Source: Pseudomonas sp. PDM14
GTDB taxonomy: Bacteria > Pseudomonadota > Gammaproteobacteria > Pseudomonadales > Pseudomonadaceae
Direction: 5' to 3'
Assembly: GCF_014851905.1 (NCBI RefSeq)
Contig: NZ_JACVAQ010000002.1
Location: forward strand, 186,001 to 250,000
Length of the DNA stretch: 64,000 nucleotides
Part shown: piece by piece, positions 18,424 through 26,876 of the stretch
Numbering within the stretch: the stretch's first letter is position 1
How the letters are laid out: each line of letters begins with the position of its first letter
The notes under the pieces: model-generated
Databases searched by the model: none
Told to the model about the DNA's origin: nothing
What the model saw: only the letters and a program-made list of their open reading frames with translations
Translations under genes and position numbers: made by a program

Positions 18424-18729
18424 TTATTCGAGCATGCCCGGATCGTTGCGGCCATCACCTCCGGCGCCGCCAGGATTTTTCGGATTGTCGGAGTCGCCGT
18501 GCTGGCCCTCCGGGGTGTTGTCGCCATCGAGGGTATCCACGGCGGCATCGTCTTTGCCCTTGCTGTCTTCCCTGACCTTGTGGTGCTTATCGGACAGTGG
18601 CTCGTTCGCCGAGTGGTCATGGGGCGTATTGGCAGGCGGCTGTGCAGCGTCGTCAGTCGGTGTCTGCGCCTGGATGGCGGCGCTGAGCAGCAGGGCAGCC
18701 GCGAGGGTGGCAGCGGGCAAGGTTTTCAT
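18424..18729 (-). CDS. Small secreted acidic protein, disordered
   Basis: A 101-residue precursor starting at the ATG at 18729. The signal peptide MKTLPAATLAAALLLSAAIQA has an AxA-like cleavage site near residue 21. The mature part is almost all polar, rich in D, N, G, H and P (HDHSANEPLSDKHHK, GDNTPEGQHGDSDNPKN), and is probably disordered. It has a few histidines and no cysteines. It is divergent from the Zn-dehydrogenase. The longer open frame upstream (to 19089) overlaps that gene and is a shadow. Function is unknown. Confidence 0.65.
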   Translation of the reverse strand: MKTLPAATLAAALLLSAAIQAQTPTDDAAQPPANTPHDHSANEPLSDKHHKVREDSKGKDDAAVDTLDGDNTPEGQHGDSDNPKNPGGAGGDGRNDPGMLE

Positions 18730-18909
18730 GGCGTGTCTCTCTGGGCGGGCGGATACAGGATTCGGCCCGTGGTGCCCCGTTAGGTTCGTGCGCCAAGACC
18801 GGCGGTCGCAGTCGGCCAGCGGGCCACTCATCCTCATACCTGAACTTACCGACACAGCACCTCCTCGGACGTTAGGAGCCTTACCGGCCCTCATTCCCTG
18901 GAGAACAAC

Positions 18910-20076
18910 ATGCGCGCACTGACTTACCATGGCAGCCACGACGTCCGAGTCGACACCGTCCCGGACCCGGTCATCCAGGAACCGGACGACATCATCCTGC
19001 GCGTCACCGCCACGGCTATCTGTGGGTCGGACCTGCACCTGTACCGCGGTAAGATTCCCCAAGTGAAACATGGCGACGTGTTCGGCCACGAGTTCATGGG
19101 CGTGGTAGAGGAGGTCGGCAGTGCCGTGACCGCCGTCCGCAAGGGCGATCGGGTCATCGTGCCGTTCGTGATTGCCTGTGGCAGTTGTTTCTTTTGCGAG
19201 ATGAACCTGCAGGCCGCCTGCGAAACCACCAACCCCGGGCGCGGCGCGATTCTCAATAAGAAACAGATCCCCTCAGGGGCCGCGCTGTTCGGCTACAGCC
19301 ACCTGTATGGCGGCCTGCCGGGCGGCCAGGCGGAATTGGTGCGTGTGCCCAAGGCCAACGTCGGGCCGTTCAAGGTGCCCGATGAACTCAACGATGAGCA
19401 GGTACTGTTTCTCACCGATATTCTGCCGACTGGCTACCAGGCGGTGATCAATGCCGGCATCGGGCGCGGCAGCACCGTGGCCATCTACGGCGCCGGTCCG
19501 GTCGGACTGATGGCGGCAGCCTGCGCACGGATGCTCGGTGCGGAGCAGATCTTCATGGTCGATCACCATCCCTATCGCCTGGCCTACGCGCAGTCGGCGT
19601 ATGGCGTGATTCCCATCGACTTCGACAAGGTCGACGACCCGGCCGAAGCGATCATCGAGCAGACTGCGGGGCACCGTGGGGTCGATGCGGCCATTGATGC
19701 GGTTGGCTTCGAGGCGAAGGGCAGCACCACGGAGACCGTGCTGACCTCGCTAAAACTCGAAGGCAGTAGTGGCAAGGCGCTGCGCCAGTGCATCGCGGCT
19801 GTGCGCCGAGGCGGCACGGTGAGCGTGCCGGGTGTCTATGCCGGCTTCATTCATGGCTTCCTGTTCGGCGACGCCTTTGACAAGGGGCTGACGTTCAAGA
19901 TGGGCCAGACCCATGTGCATGGTCTATTGCCGGAGCTGCTGGAGCGTATCCAGCAGGGGGCGCTGAACCCGGAGATCATCATCAGTCATCGCATGACTCT
20001 GGCGGAGGCCGCCGAGGGTTATCGCATCTTCGACAAGAAGGAAGAGGATTGCCGCAAGGTGATCCTGCGGCCCTGA
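18910..20076 (+). CDS. Zinc-dependent alcohol dehydrogenase (formaldehyde-dehydrogenase-like)
   Basis: A 388-residue medium-chain dehydrogenase. Catalytic Zn ligands are within [12 protein letters not shown] and GHEFMG, the structural Zn is held by [16 protein letters not shown], and the NAD(P) Rossmann motif is [10 protein letters not shown]. The long insertion after the structural Zn site and the overall length resemble glutathione-independent formaldehyde dehydrogenases and their relatives, so a short-chain aldehyde or alcohol substrate is likely but unproven. GGAGAAC precedes the ATG. Confidence 0.9.
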   Translation: MRALTYHGSHDVRVDTVPDPVIQEPDDIILRVTATAICGSDLHLYRGKIPQVKHGDVFGHEFMGVVEEVGSAVTAVRKGDRVIVPFVIACGSCFFCEMNLQAACETTNPGRGAILNKKQIPSGAALFGYSHLYGGLPGGQAELVRVPKANVGPFKVPDELNDEQVLFLTDILPTGYQAVINAGIGRGSTVAIYGAGPVGLMAAACARMLGAEQIFMVDHHPYRLAYAQSAYGVIPIDFDKVDDPAEAIIEQTAGHRGVDAAIDAVGFEAKGSTTETVLTSLKLEGSSGKALRQCIAAVRRGGTVSVPGVYAGFIHGFLFGDAFDKGLTFKMGQTHVHGLLPELLERIQQGALNPEIIISHRMTLAEAAEGYRIFDKKEEDCRKVILRP

Positions 20077-20117
20077 GGCCTACTCGCTATAACCCTGCTC
20101 CAGCGGGCTGGCCTGCG

Positions 20118-21251
20118 TCATGCGTCGCGTGCGGTTTCTTCGACCAGGCTACTCACTACGCGCACCAGCGCTTCGCTGGGGGCCGTGTGGGAGTCCAGCG
20201 CCTGATTGAAGATCGCCAGTTGCCGGTCGGCGCTGCTGCCGTTGCTCAGGATCTGTCGTGCGCGGGCAAAGATCCACGGCTCGGCCAGCGCCTCACCGAG
20301 CAGGCTTTCGGCGTGGTCCAGCCAGCTATCGAGGTTTCGCAGCGCTGCGCCTTCAACGTCGATAAATGCCGCTTGCACGCCGAAGCGCCGGGCGCGCCAG
20401 TAGTTCTCGGCGGTCAGTAGCCGCTGGGCATGGCCGTCGGCAATGTCGTCATCCTGTTGCAGGGCGTGAGCAACCAGGGCGCGAAACAACCCGACGATGC
20501 ACAACACGTCCTCCACAAGTGGGCAAGCATCGGCGATGCGCAGCTCCAGCGTCGGGTAGCGCGCAGAGGGGCGGATGGCCCACCAGACATCGTTGGCTTT
20601 ACGGATGGCCCCCGCGCGCACCAGCATCTGCGCGTAAGCGTTGAATGCCGGTTCATCGGCGAAGTGTTCGGGCATGCCCATGCGCGGCCACTCGCCGCAC
20701 AGTGCCTGGCGATAACTCTTCAGCCCGGTGTTGCGCCCGCCCCAGAACGGCGATGAGCTGCTTAATGCCAGCAGCAGCGGCAGCCACGGTAAAACACGGT
20801 TCATCACCCGGATGCGATCGTGGCCTGCGGGAATGCCGACGTGTACGTGCAGGCCGGAGAGCAGGCTGCGCTGCGCCACCATCTGGTGATCGGCGAACAG
20901 CTGCGGGTAACTGCCTGCTTCACTCGCCCGTTGCTCGCGCCAGTCCGCGAACGGGTGCGCGCCGACGCAGATCACGTCCAGATCGAACCGCTCAGCTACC
21001 GCGATCAGCCGTTGCCGTCCCTGCAGCAGGTGCTCACGGGCGTCGTCGAGGTGATGCAGGATCGGCGTCACCAGTTCGATCTGGCTCTGGAACATTTCAG
21101 CGCATAGCAGCTCGCCGAACTCATCACGGCAGGCTGCGATGAAGCCATCGGGTGGGGCGGGCGGCATGTCTCGGGTCAGGGGATCGACGAGGAAATACTC
21201 CTCCTCGATGCCGAAACTGGGACTCTTGGATGAGCGGTTGGAGTCGTGCAT
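20118..21251 (-). CDS. ybdK: Putative carboxylate-amine ligase YbdK (glutamate-cysteine ligase type 2)
   Basis: A 377-residue ATP-grasp-like enzyme (MHDSNRSSKSPSFGIEEEYF) with the GCS2 signature FGIEEEYFLVD at the N-terminus, then GLHVHVGIPAG and YPTLELRIADACP. E. coli YbdK shows weak gamma-glutamylcysteine synthetase activity. The physiological product is not settled. The frame stays open for 1.5 kb upstream, but that extension is antisense to the oxidase gene and lacks coding character. The ATG at 21251 is the family N-terminus. Confidence 0.9.
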   Translation of the reverse strand: MHDSNRSSKSPSFGIEEEYFLVDPLTRDMPPAPPDGFIAACRDEFGELLCAEMFQSQIELVTPILHHLDDAREHLLQGRQRLIAVAERFDLDVICVGAHPFADWREQRASEAGSYPQLFADHQMVAQRSLLSGLHVHVGIPAGHDRIRVMNRVLPWLPLLLALSSSSPFWGGRNTGLKSYRQALCGEWPRMGMPEHFADEPAFNAYAQMLVRAGAIRKANDVWWAIRPSARYPTLELRIADACPLVEDVLCIVGLFRALVAHALQQDDDIADGHAQRLLTAENYWRARRFGVQAAFIDVEGAALRNLDSWLDHAESLLGEALAEPWIFARARQILSNGSSADRQLAIFNQALDSHTAPSEALVRVVSSLVEETARDA

Positions 21252-21515
21252 GAGGCGCTCGCGTGGGCTGGTTCCTATGCAAGGGATGCCGCCATGGTGG
21301 GCGAGTTCAGGGCAAACGTTGTTGGGGGGGGTTGCCGCTGATCTTATAGGTGGAATCTTTCCCCGCGTGGCCCACTCCTTATTCCATACAGCCAGTGGCG
21401 ATTGCAGTTTTCGCTCACCGGTATAAGCGGCTTTTCGCATCGGATCAACGCCTTTTGATTCGCTGTACCAGACCGTCCTTGGCAACACGTTGTACTGCCC
21501 ACGCAAGGCTCGACC

Positions 21516-22889
21516 ATGACGACATTGACCCCGATCTTTACCGCCTCTCGCTACGACGCCAGTCTCGGCCGTTCCGGCCCCGTGCGGAGGTTGTACGAGG
21601 CATTGCTGCAGACCACGCTGAGCGATAGCGCCCGCGCCGACGCCAAGAGTTATCTCGATGCCCAGCTGGAGCAGGCAGCCCAGCTCTCCTGCGACATGCC
21701 TGCCCATCCAGAAGAGTTGCTGCAATGGGTGCGCGAGGGCGCCCAGCGCACCACGCAGGCCTACGCCGACTATCTGGACGAGCGACGCCAGGGGCAACCG
21801 CGGCGTTACTTTGCCAACCGTGCGCAGGCGCTGTATTTCCTGCGTCGCGTCGCACCGACCAAGTTGGTCGATGGTGCCTGGCTGTACGGCCTGCTGCCGC
21901 ATTGGCAGGAACTGCGCCTGCGTCCGTTGATTCGTACCTACCTGGAAGAGCTGGGCGACGGCGTTCCGGCCCAGAACCATGTGCTGCTGTACAAGGAGCT
22001 GCTCTCCAACCATGGCTGCGATGAACTGGCCGAGCTGGATGAAGAACACTTCATCCAGGGTGCCCAGCAATTGGCGCTCGGTCATCTGGCCGACGAGTAC
22101 CTGCCTGAGGTGCTGGGCTACAACCTGGGCTACGAGCAGTTGCCGTTGCATCTGCTCATCACCAGCTACGAACTGACCGAGCTGGGCATCGACCCCTACT
22201 ACTTCCAACTGCACGTAACCATCGACAACGCCAGCAGCGGCCACGCGCAGAAAGCCGTGCAGGCCGTGCTGGAGAATCTGCCACTGGTGGGTGACCGCGA
22301 GGCGTTCTATCGCCGTGTAGCCCTGGGCTATCGGCTGAATGACCTCGGCCTCGGCTCCAAGGCGGTGATCGCGTCCTTTGACCTCGAAGAAGAGTTGCTC
22401 GGCATGTTCGAGCGCAAGCGCGAAGTGGCCGGCATGGTCCATTCCGATTACTGCCGCATCGAGGGCCGCACGGTGAACCAGTGGCTGAGCGAGTCCGGAC
22501 AGATGCCGGGCTTCCTCGCCGCACTCGAGGCGCGTGGCTGGATTCGTCGCAATGAAGACCCGCAGCACAGCCGCTTCTGGACACTGGTGCAGGGCGAGGG
22601 CGCAGCGATGTTCGGTGTGTTCAGCCCCTACGAACAGCAGTTGCTGCACGACTGGATTGCCGGCGACTGGACGCCTGCAAAACCCAGTGCACGCAGCCGA
22701 CGGCGGCAGGTCCCGACGCTGGCCCAATGCGATGCGCTCAACGATGACGCGCAAGCGCTACACGACCAGCTGCGAGCGCTTCCGGCGGCGCAACGGCCTG
22801 CGCGGTTGATCGAGCTGATCTCGCCCGCCAGCCATTTCACCCCGGCGGGTCTGTTGGCCACACGGCTGTTCAACGCCTACCTCGACTGA
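21516..22889 (+). CDS. Iron-containing redox enzyme, heme-oxygenase-like diiron oxidase (HDO)
   Basis: A 457-residue protein whose central 130-260 region has the helical heme-oxygenase-like fold of diiron oxidases. Probable ligands are E145 and H155 (YLEELGDG...NH), E219, H233, D236 and H243 (YYFQLHVTIDNASSGHA). The family includes UndA, BesC and SznF, which oxidise or cleave small metabolites. The N-terminal 120 and C-terminal 150 residues are extensions I cannot assign. The next gene (methyltransferase) follows after 16 nt, so they form an operon. The substrate is unknown. Confidence 0.78.
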   Translation: MTTLTPIFTASRYDASLGRSGPVRRLYEALLQTTLSDSARADAKSYLDAQLEQAAQLSCDMPAHPEELLQWVREGAQRTTQAYADYLDERRQGQPRRYFANRAQALYFLRRVAPTKLVDGAWLYGLLPHWQELRLRPLIRTYLEELGDGVPAQNHVLLYKELLSNHGCDELAELDEEHFIQGAQQLALGHLADEYLPEVLGYNLGYEQLPLHLLITSYELTELGIDPYYFQLHVTIDNASSGHAQKAVQAVLENLPLVGDREAFYRRVALGYRLNDLGLGSKAVIASFDLEEELLGMFERKREVAGMVHSDYCRIEGRTVNQWLSESGQMPGFLAALEARGWIRRNEDPQHSRFWTLVQGEGAAMFGVFSPYEQQLLHDWIAGDWTPAKPSARSRRRQVPTLAQCDALNDDAQALHDQLRALPAAQRPARLIELISPASHFTPAGLLATRLFNAYLD

Positions 22890-22905
22890 CTCACGCGGAG
22901 ACGCC

Positions 22906-23859
22906 ATGAGCCCGAAACATTTCTCGCCGCAGCAGCAGGCCCTGCTGCAATTGGGTTGCGCCCTGCAGGCACGCGACTATCGCTTCATCACGGGCACTCC
23001 ACTGACTCACAGCCACGTCAACGCGCGACCGCAGAATGCTCTGGCTCGCGACCTCGCTGGCGTGTTTGGCTGGAGCCGAGCTTTTTCTCCCCAACTGCTC
23101 GACGCCGAGCTGATCGAACTGATGCGCGCTGCCGGGGTACTGATCGAGGAGGGCGAGCAGTGGCGCAGCGCGGTGCGTTGGTCGAGCCTCGGCGGGCAGT
23201 TGTTCGTGCATTCGCAGTACCCTACCCAGCAGGCCGACGCTGTGTTTTTTGGCCCTGACACCTACCGCTTCGTGCGAGCCATCGATGCTTTTCTCAGTGC
23301 GCCGTCGACGCCGCCGATCCAGCGTGCCGTCGATATTGGCTGCGGCGCCGGGCCAGGCGCGCTGCGCATCGCCCTGGCGCGGCCTGCTGCTCAGGTGCAT
23401 GCGCTGGATATCAATCCCCGTGCGCTCGAACTCACCGAGGTCAACGCCGCCCTGGCCGGTGCGCAGAATTTGCAGGCCATGCACAGCAATTTGCTCGACG
23501 AGGCACCAGGGGCGTTTGACCTGATCGTCGCCAACCCGCCGTACATGCTCGACAGCGAGCGCCGTGCCTACCGGGATGGCGGCGGCGAGTTGGGCGCCGG
23601 GTTGTCCGTGGCCATCCTCGACGCGGCATTGTCACGCCTGGCACCGGGCGGCAGCCTGCTGCTCTACACCGGTGTGGCGATGACCGCTGCCGGTGATCCG
23701 TTTCTCGAGCATGTTCGCCATGCCGTGGCCGGGCGGGAACTGGCGTGGCGCTATGAGGAGGTCGACCCTGATGTATTTGGCGAGGAACTGCTAAAGCCTG
23801 GCTATGAACAGGTCGAACGCATCGCTGCGGTGGTGCTTACCGTAACGCGCACGCGGTGA
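22906..23859 (+). CDS. Class I SAM-dependent methyltransferase with NPPY motif
   Basis: A 317-residue enzyme. It has an N-terminal 130-residue accessory domain, then motif I VDIGCGAGPGALRIA, motif II-like HALDINPRALEL and motif IV IVANPPYML. NPPY is typical of enzymes methylating an amide, an exocyclic amine or a ring nitrogen (HemK/PrmC, RsmC type). It lies 16 nt after the diiron-oxidase gene with its own GGAG site, so both products probably act in one pathway. It is not PrmC itself: there is no release-factor-associated context, and the N-terminus differs. Confidence 0.85.
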   Translation: MSPKHFSPQQQALLQLGCALQARDYRFITGTPLTHSHVNARPQNALARDLAGVFGWSRAFSPQLLDAELIELMRAAGVLIEEGEQWRSAVRWSSLGGQLFVHSQYPTQQADAVFFGPDTYRFVRAIDAFLSAPSTPPIQRAVDIGCGAGPGALRIALARPAAQVHALDINPRALELTEVNAALAGAQNLQAMHSNLLDEAPGAFDLIVANPPYMLDSERRAYRDGGGELGAGLSVAILDAALSRLAPGGSLLLYTGVAMTAAGDPFLEHVRHAVAGRELAWRYEEVDPDVFGEELLKPGYEQVERIAAVVLTVTRTR

Positions 23860-23995
23860 ATGAGGGGCGCGCGTTCTCCATCCTGTGATGGGCTATTTAC
23901 CACCGTCCGTTCGACGTGCAGTGCGTGGCGATGCAGTTGCTCCACGCACTGCGTTCTCCGCCAGTGCGAATCTTGAAAAACAAGGAGGACGACCC

Positions 23996-25012
23996 ATGTC
24001 ACCTAATCCGGTTTTGCTAATGGGCGGTTCTGGCGCCATAGGCCAGCGCACCATTGAGGCGCTTCGCGCTGCCCACCCCGACATACCGCTGCTGATCGGT
24101 GGCCGCGATTTGGCCAAGGCCCAACGGGTTGCGGAAAACGTCGGCGGCGCGCAAGGCGTAGTGATAGATCCATCGGCCAACGATCTGGGGCTCGGTGATC
24201 GTTCGGTCAGCGCGGTCGTGGTCTTTTACATGGATCATGCGCTCGCCGGATTGCGTTTCGCCCAGGCCCGCGGCGTGCCTCACCTCAGTATTTCCTCCGG
24301 CGTTTTTGAAATCGCGCCGGAAATCGCTTTCTACATGCACAAGCCAGACAGCGCGCCGATTGTTCTCGGCTATGAGTGGCTGGTGGGCGCGACGACAGTC
24401 TCGACGCTGAGCGCTGCCAAGGCGTTCGGCCGAGTACACGACATCTGCATCAGCGCACTGGTCGATGAGCAGGATACTGGCGGCCCGACCGTCGCAGCCG
24501 ATTTCGAACACCTGAACAATATGCTGCCCGCCGCGCTGACCCGGCGCGATGGCGTGTTTGTTTGGCGTGAGGGAGATGATGCAAAGGTTCGGTTCCGCGC
24601 AGTGGACGGGACGCAGATCGACGCATCCGGATTTTCGTCCATCGATGTCGTCGGCCTGGCAGCCGCCACGGGCGCGTCCAATATTCAGTTCAACATGGCC
24701 ACCGCCGTGAGCTCGACGCGACGCCAGGAACTGCCGATGTCGACCGAAATCATCATCGAACTTGCTGGCGAGGGCTTGAAGGGCGAACCGCTGCGAACAC
24801 GTCACGCGGTTATCCACCCGGCCGGCGCAGCTCCGCTGACCGGCCTCAGCGTGTCGATGATTCTTGAGCGGCTGCTCGGGCTGGACGGCCAGCCGGCGAC
24901 CCCGCCCGGACTCTACTTTCCCTATCAGTTGTTGAGCGCCGACGCCTATCTGAAACGCCTGCTGCAAGAGGGTGGAGAGTGGCGCTGCCTGGAAGTGGAG
25001 CCTTACAACTAG
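23996..25012 (+). CDS. Saccharopine-dehydrogenase-like NAD(P)-binding protein
   Basis: A 338-residue protein starting at the ATG at 23996, eight nt after a perfect AAGGAGG. The N-terminal Rossmann motif is VLLMGGSGAIGQRTIEAL, followed by the NAD(P)-binding half of a saccharopine-dehydrogenase fold (ISSGVFEIAPEI...). The substrate is unknown, and members of this fold act on amino acids, homospermidine or lipids. No partner gene lies in the same operon. Confidence 0.8.
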   Translation: MSPNPVLLMGGSGAIGQRTIEALRAAHPDIPLLIGGRDLAKAQRVAENVGGAQGVVIDPSANDLGLGDRSVSAVVVFYMDHALAGLRFAQARGVPHLSISSGVFEIAPEIAFYMHKPDSAPIVLGYEWLVGATTVSTLSAAKAFGRVHDICISALVDEQDTGGPTVAADFEHLNNMLPAALTRRDGVFVWREGDDAKVRFRAVDGTQIDASGFSSIDVVGLAAATGASNIQFNMATAVSSTRRQELPMSTEIIIELAGEGLKGEPLRTRHAVIHPAGAAPLTGLSVSMILERLLGLDGQPATPPGLYFPYQLLSADAYLKRLLQEGGEWRCLEVEPYN

Positions 25013-25167
25013 CGCTAACGGTGTACCGAGCATGCGAGGCCATGTCCCAAGGCTTCGCGTTTTTTATCAACGTTGTTGAGCCGCTGACTTCCTATTTGGA
25101 AGCGGCCGAATTGCAGGGCCGATGAGCTCTGCGCCATTCCATGGCGGCGCTATTGGAGGAGAAGGTC

Positions 25168-25392
25168 ATGCAAGACGTAAATCCACTCGTATGGATAGCC
25201 TTGTGCAGCATCTTGATCGCCCTTGATATCTGGGCAATCGTCAGCGTTTTTCGTAGTGATAAGACGGTTGGCGTGAAATCAGCCTGGGCGATCGGCATCA
25301 CCGTCGTCCCGTTACTAGGGCTGGTGTATTGGGGTATCGCCGGGCCGCGCGGGTTGGGCAGCGGGCCTTCTTCGCCGGAGCACAGCAAGTAG
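25168..25392 (+). CDS. Small PLDc_N-type membrane protein (second copy)
   Basis: A 74-residue protein from the ATG at 25168, after GGAGGAGAAGG. Two membrane helices (WIALCSILIALDIWAIVSVF and SAWAIGITVVPLLGLVYWGIAGP) are followed by a short polar tail. The layout is the same as the protein at 1058-1282, with the PLLGLVYW-x-x-x-GPR core. Function is unknown. Confidence 0.75.
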   Translation: MQDVNPLVWIALCSILIALDIWAIVSVFRSDKTVGVKSAWAIGITVVPLLGLVYWGIAGPRGLGSGPSSPEHSK

Positions 25393-25425
25393 GCAGGGAG
25401 TCATCTGACTAGACCGCGCCGGTCG

Positions 25426-25647
25426 TCACTGCTTGCGAAATTCATCCGAGATCTGACGGATCAGGCCTTTGGCAATGACGAAATCCTCATCGCTGAGCTG
25501 AGAGTTGCTGTAGGCCTGGATGATCTCGTTCTGGATTTCGATCAACTTGCGCGTTTTCTCGGGACTGTGGCTGGCAGTATCGGTCACGCCTGCCTGCAGG
25601 GCCATCAGCATTTGTTCGCAGCGCGTTATCACTTCAGACCGTTTCAT
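25426..25647 (-). CDS. Small hypothetical protein, last gene of SOS-box operon
   Basis: A 73-residue soluble, mostly helical protein (MKRSEVITRCEQMLMALQAG). Its ATG overlaps the stop of the SRAP-like gene (ATGA), which indicates translational coupling. No known domain is visible. Position suggests induction with the operon under DNA damage. Confidence 0.65.
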   Translation of the reverse strand: MKRSEVITRCEQMLMALQAGVTDTASHSPEKTRKLIEIQNEIIQAYSNSQLSDEDFVIAKGLIRQISDEFRKQ

Positions 25648-26123
25648 GAGGTAGGCACTGTCACTGTGTCGACAAGGAGGGCGTGGGGCTGGAGATCCAC
25701 CATCAGCGGCCAGCGGTCACGAAACCTCTGGAACTCTACTGGCGGTGTTGTTGTGATGATGTAAGCGCGTCGCTCGGCGCCCAGACCCACTACCAGGCAT
25801 TCGACGACCTGACCACGCGGCACCAGAACCCACTGGGAAAGGCGCCGGCCTGGGGTGCCCGAGCTGCCTTCCTTCTGCAAGAAACGTTCGATCAAGGCGT
25901 AGCCCCGTTGCGGTTGCATCATTTCCCAGTCCCCGGCTTGCACAGTACTGATCCGAGCCCAGCCGCCTTGTGGGCCGGAGCCCTTTTCCTTCTTGCGTCG
26001 CCCCCAGCAAATCCATTCGACCTCGGCGCTATTGGCAATCAGCACGGGCAGCCTGGGGCGCACACCGATGAAAAGGGATTTGCTGATCTTGTCCCCGTTG
26101 CGCGTCTCTACACCGCTACACAT
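25644..26123 (-). CDS. Short SRAP-like protein (Cys2 retained)
   Basis: A 159-residue protein. Two ATGs are possible. The second (26123, MCSGVETRNG) is chosen because GGAG lies six nt before it, while the first ATG abuts GGAG, and because it exposes Cys at position 2, the catalytic residue of SRAP/YedK/HMCES proteins. Other SRAP-like elements are VEWICWGRRKKEKG (cf. PWGWGP in YedK) and GGWARI followed by ALIERFL. The canonical N-A-R-x-E and YEW segments are not clear, so it is a divergent or reduced member. YedK lies upstream at 26877-27569. A role at abasic sites or ssDNA is inferred only. Confidence 0.6.
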   Translation of the reverse strand: MCSGVETRNGDKISKSLFIGVRPRLPVLIANSAEVEWICWGRRKKEKGSGPQGGWARISTVQAGDWEMMQPQRGYALIERFLQKEGSSGTPGRRLSQWVLVPRGQVVECLVVGLGAERRAYIITTTPPVEFQRFRDRWPLMVDLQPHALLVDTVTVPTS

Positions 26124-26182
26124 GGCCATCTCCGAACGCTGGTTCAGAGTGGACCGTCGGGGTGGATATTCGTCGCAGGCAT

Positions 26183-26425
26183 TTATGGGGTGCCCACCGC
26201 GCGGTGGGGGCGGTTGCGGCGCTGCAGAGTGACATCGATCAGCTCGATGCCGCACTCGCGCATCCACTGTTCGAGCGGCATGCCATCCAGTGGTACGGGA
26301 GGCGCTTCGTTATAGGCCGTCATGACGGTCTTGAAGGCGATTGCCTTGAGACTGGGAATGTTCTGCGAGCGCATCGTCAGTGCGTGATTGTCGCCCGCGA
26401 AGCGATAGGTGACGAGCCAATGCAT
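26183..26425 (-). CDS. Small hypothetical protein in SOS-box operon
   Basis: An 80-residue protein (MHWLVTYRFAGDNHALTMRS) with a strong GGGGGAG site 7 nt before the ATG. It is soluble, with a WMRECGIELIDVTLQRR segment near the C-terminus. I recognise no family. It lies between the DUF1654-like and SRAP-like genes with gaps of 71 and 59 nt, in the same direction. Confidence 0.6.
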   Translation of the reverse strand: MHWLVTYRFAGDNHALTMRSQNIPSLKAIAFKTVMTAYNEAPPVPLDGMPLEQWMRECGIELIDVTLQRRNRPHRAVGTP

Positions 26426-26496
26426 GGTCAGTCTCCCCCCATAATGCCTGGCACTGTAGCGCGCTTGTCATCAGCCTACTCGTGGCGCCGGTTGGC

Positions 26497-26742
26497 TCAG
26501 TCGTCCTTGAGCACGGTCCAGAATACGTCGACGCTGCCATCGTCACGATGGGCGACGGTAACGTTGTCTTCTTCTGCCAGACCGTCCATCACGCGTTGCC
26601 AGTCTCCGTCACTGTCTTCAGGCAGCCTCGGCAAGCATGCGTGCTTGGCGCGTTGGGCCGTGGGGGAGTTGATGATGCGCAGCAGTCGGCTGGCAAGGGC
26701 CTCATAAGCGGAGGGTGTCGCGGGAAGGACGCGTTTTGCCAT
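26497..26742 (-). CDS. DUF1654-like small protein, first gene after LexA box
   Basis: An 81-residue protein (MAKRVLPATPSAYEALASRL) ending DNVTVAHRDDGSVDVFWTVLKDD. The AYE-L-x-R-I-x-x-I-I-N-S-P-x-A-Q start and the HRDDGSV-x-x-F-W-T end are what I associate with the Pseudomonas DUF1654 family. The name is from memory and function is unknown. The ATG is 14 nt from the edge of a near-perfect LexA operator, so it should be damage-induced. Confidence 0.68.
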   Translation of the reverse strand: MAKRVLPATPSAYEALASRLLRIINSPTAQRAKHACLPRLPEDSDGDWQRVMDGLAEEDNVTVAHRDDGSVDVFWTVLKDD

Positions 26743-26756
26743 GGTGGGAAATCCAA

Positions 26757-26780
26757 TTTACTGTATCTATATACAGTAAA
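26757..26780 (-). promoter_or_regulatory. LexA (SOS) box
   Basis: The core CTGTATCTATATACAG (26761-26776) differs from the canonical CTG-(TA)5-CAG at only one centre base. The flanks extend the dyad so that 10 nt on each side (TTTACTGTAT / ATACAGTAAA) are perfect inverted copies. It lies directly before the 81-residue gene at 26742 and downstream of the yedK stop. Confidence 0.9.
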
Positions 26781-26876
26781 TTAAAGCCTGTCTTGCTGTC
26801 ACCTTTCATTCGTAGGCGTAGCGAACAGCCGCGGCATCCTGCCCCCTTGGCCATGTGAAATCCATGGTGAAGTTAC

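Noticed and set aside
21252..22754. Upstream extension of the ybdK frame to 878 residues
   Set aside because: The extension is antisense to the diiron oxidase; the conserved YbdK N-terminus begins at 21251.
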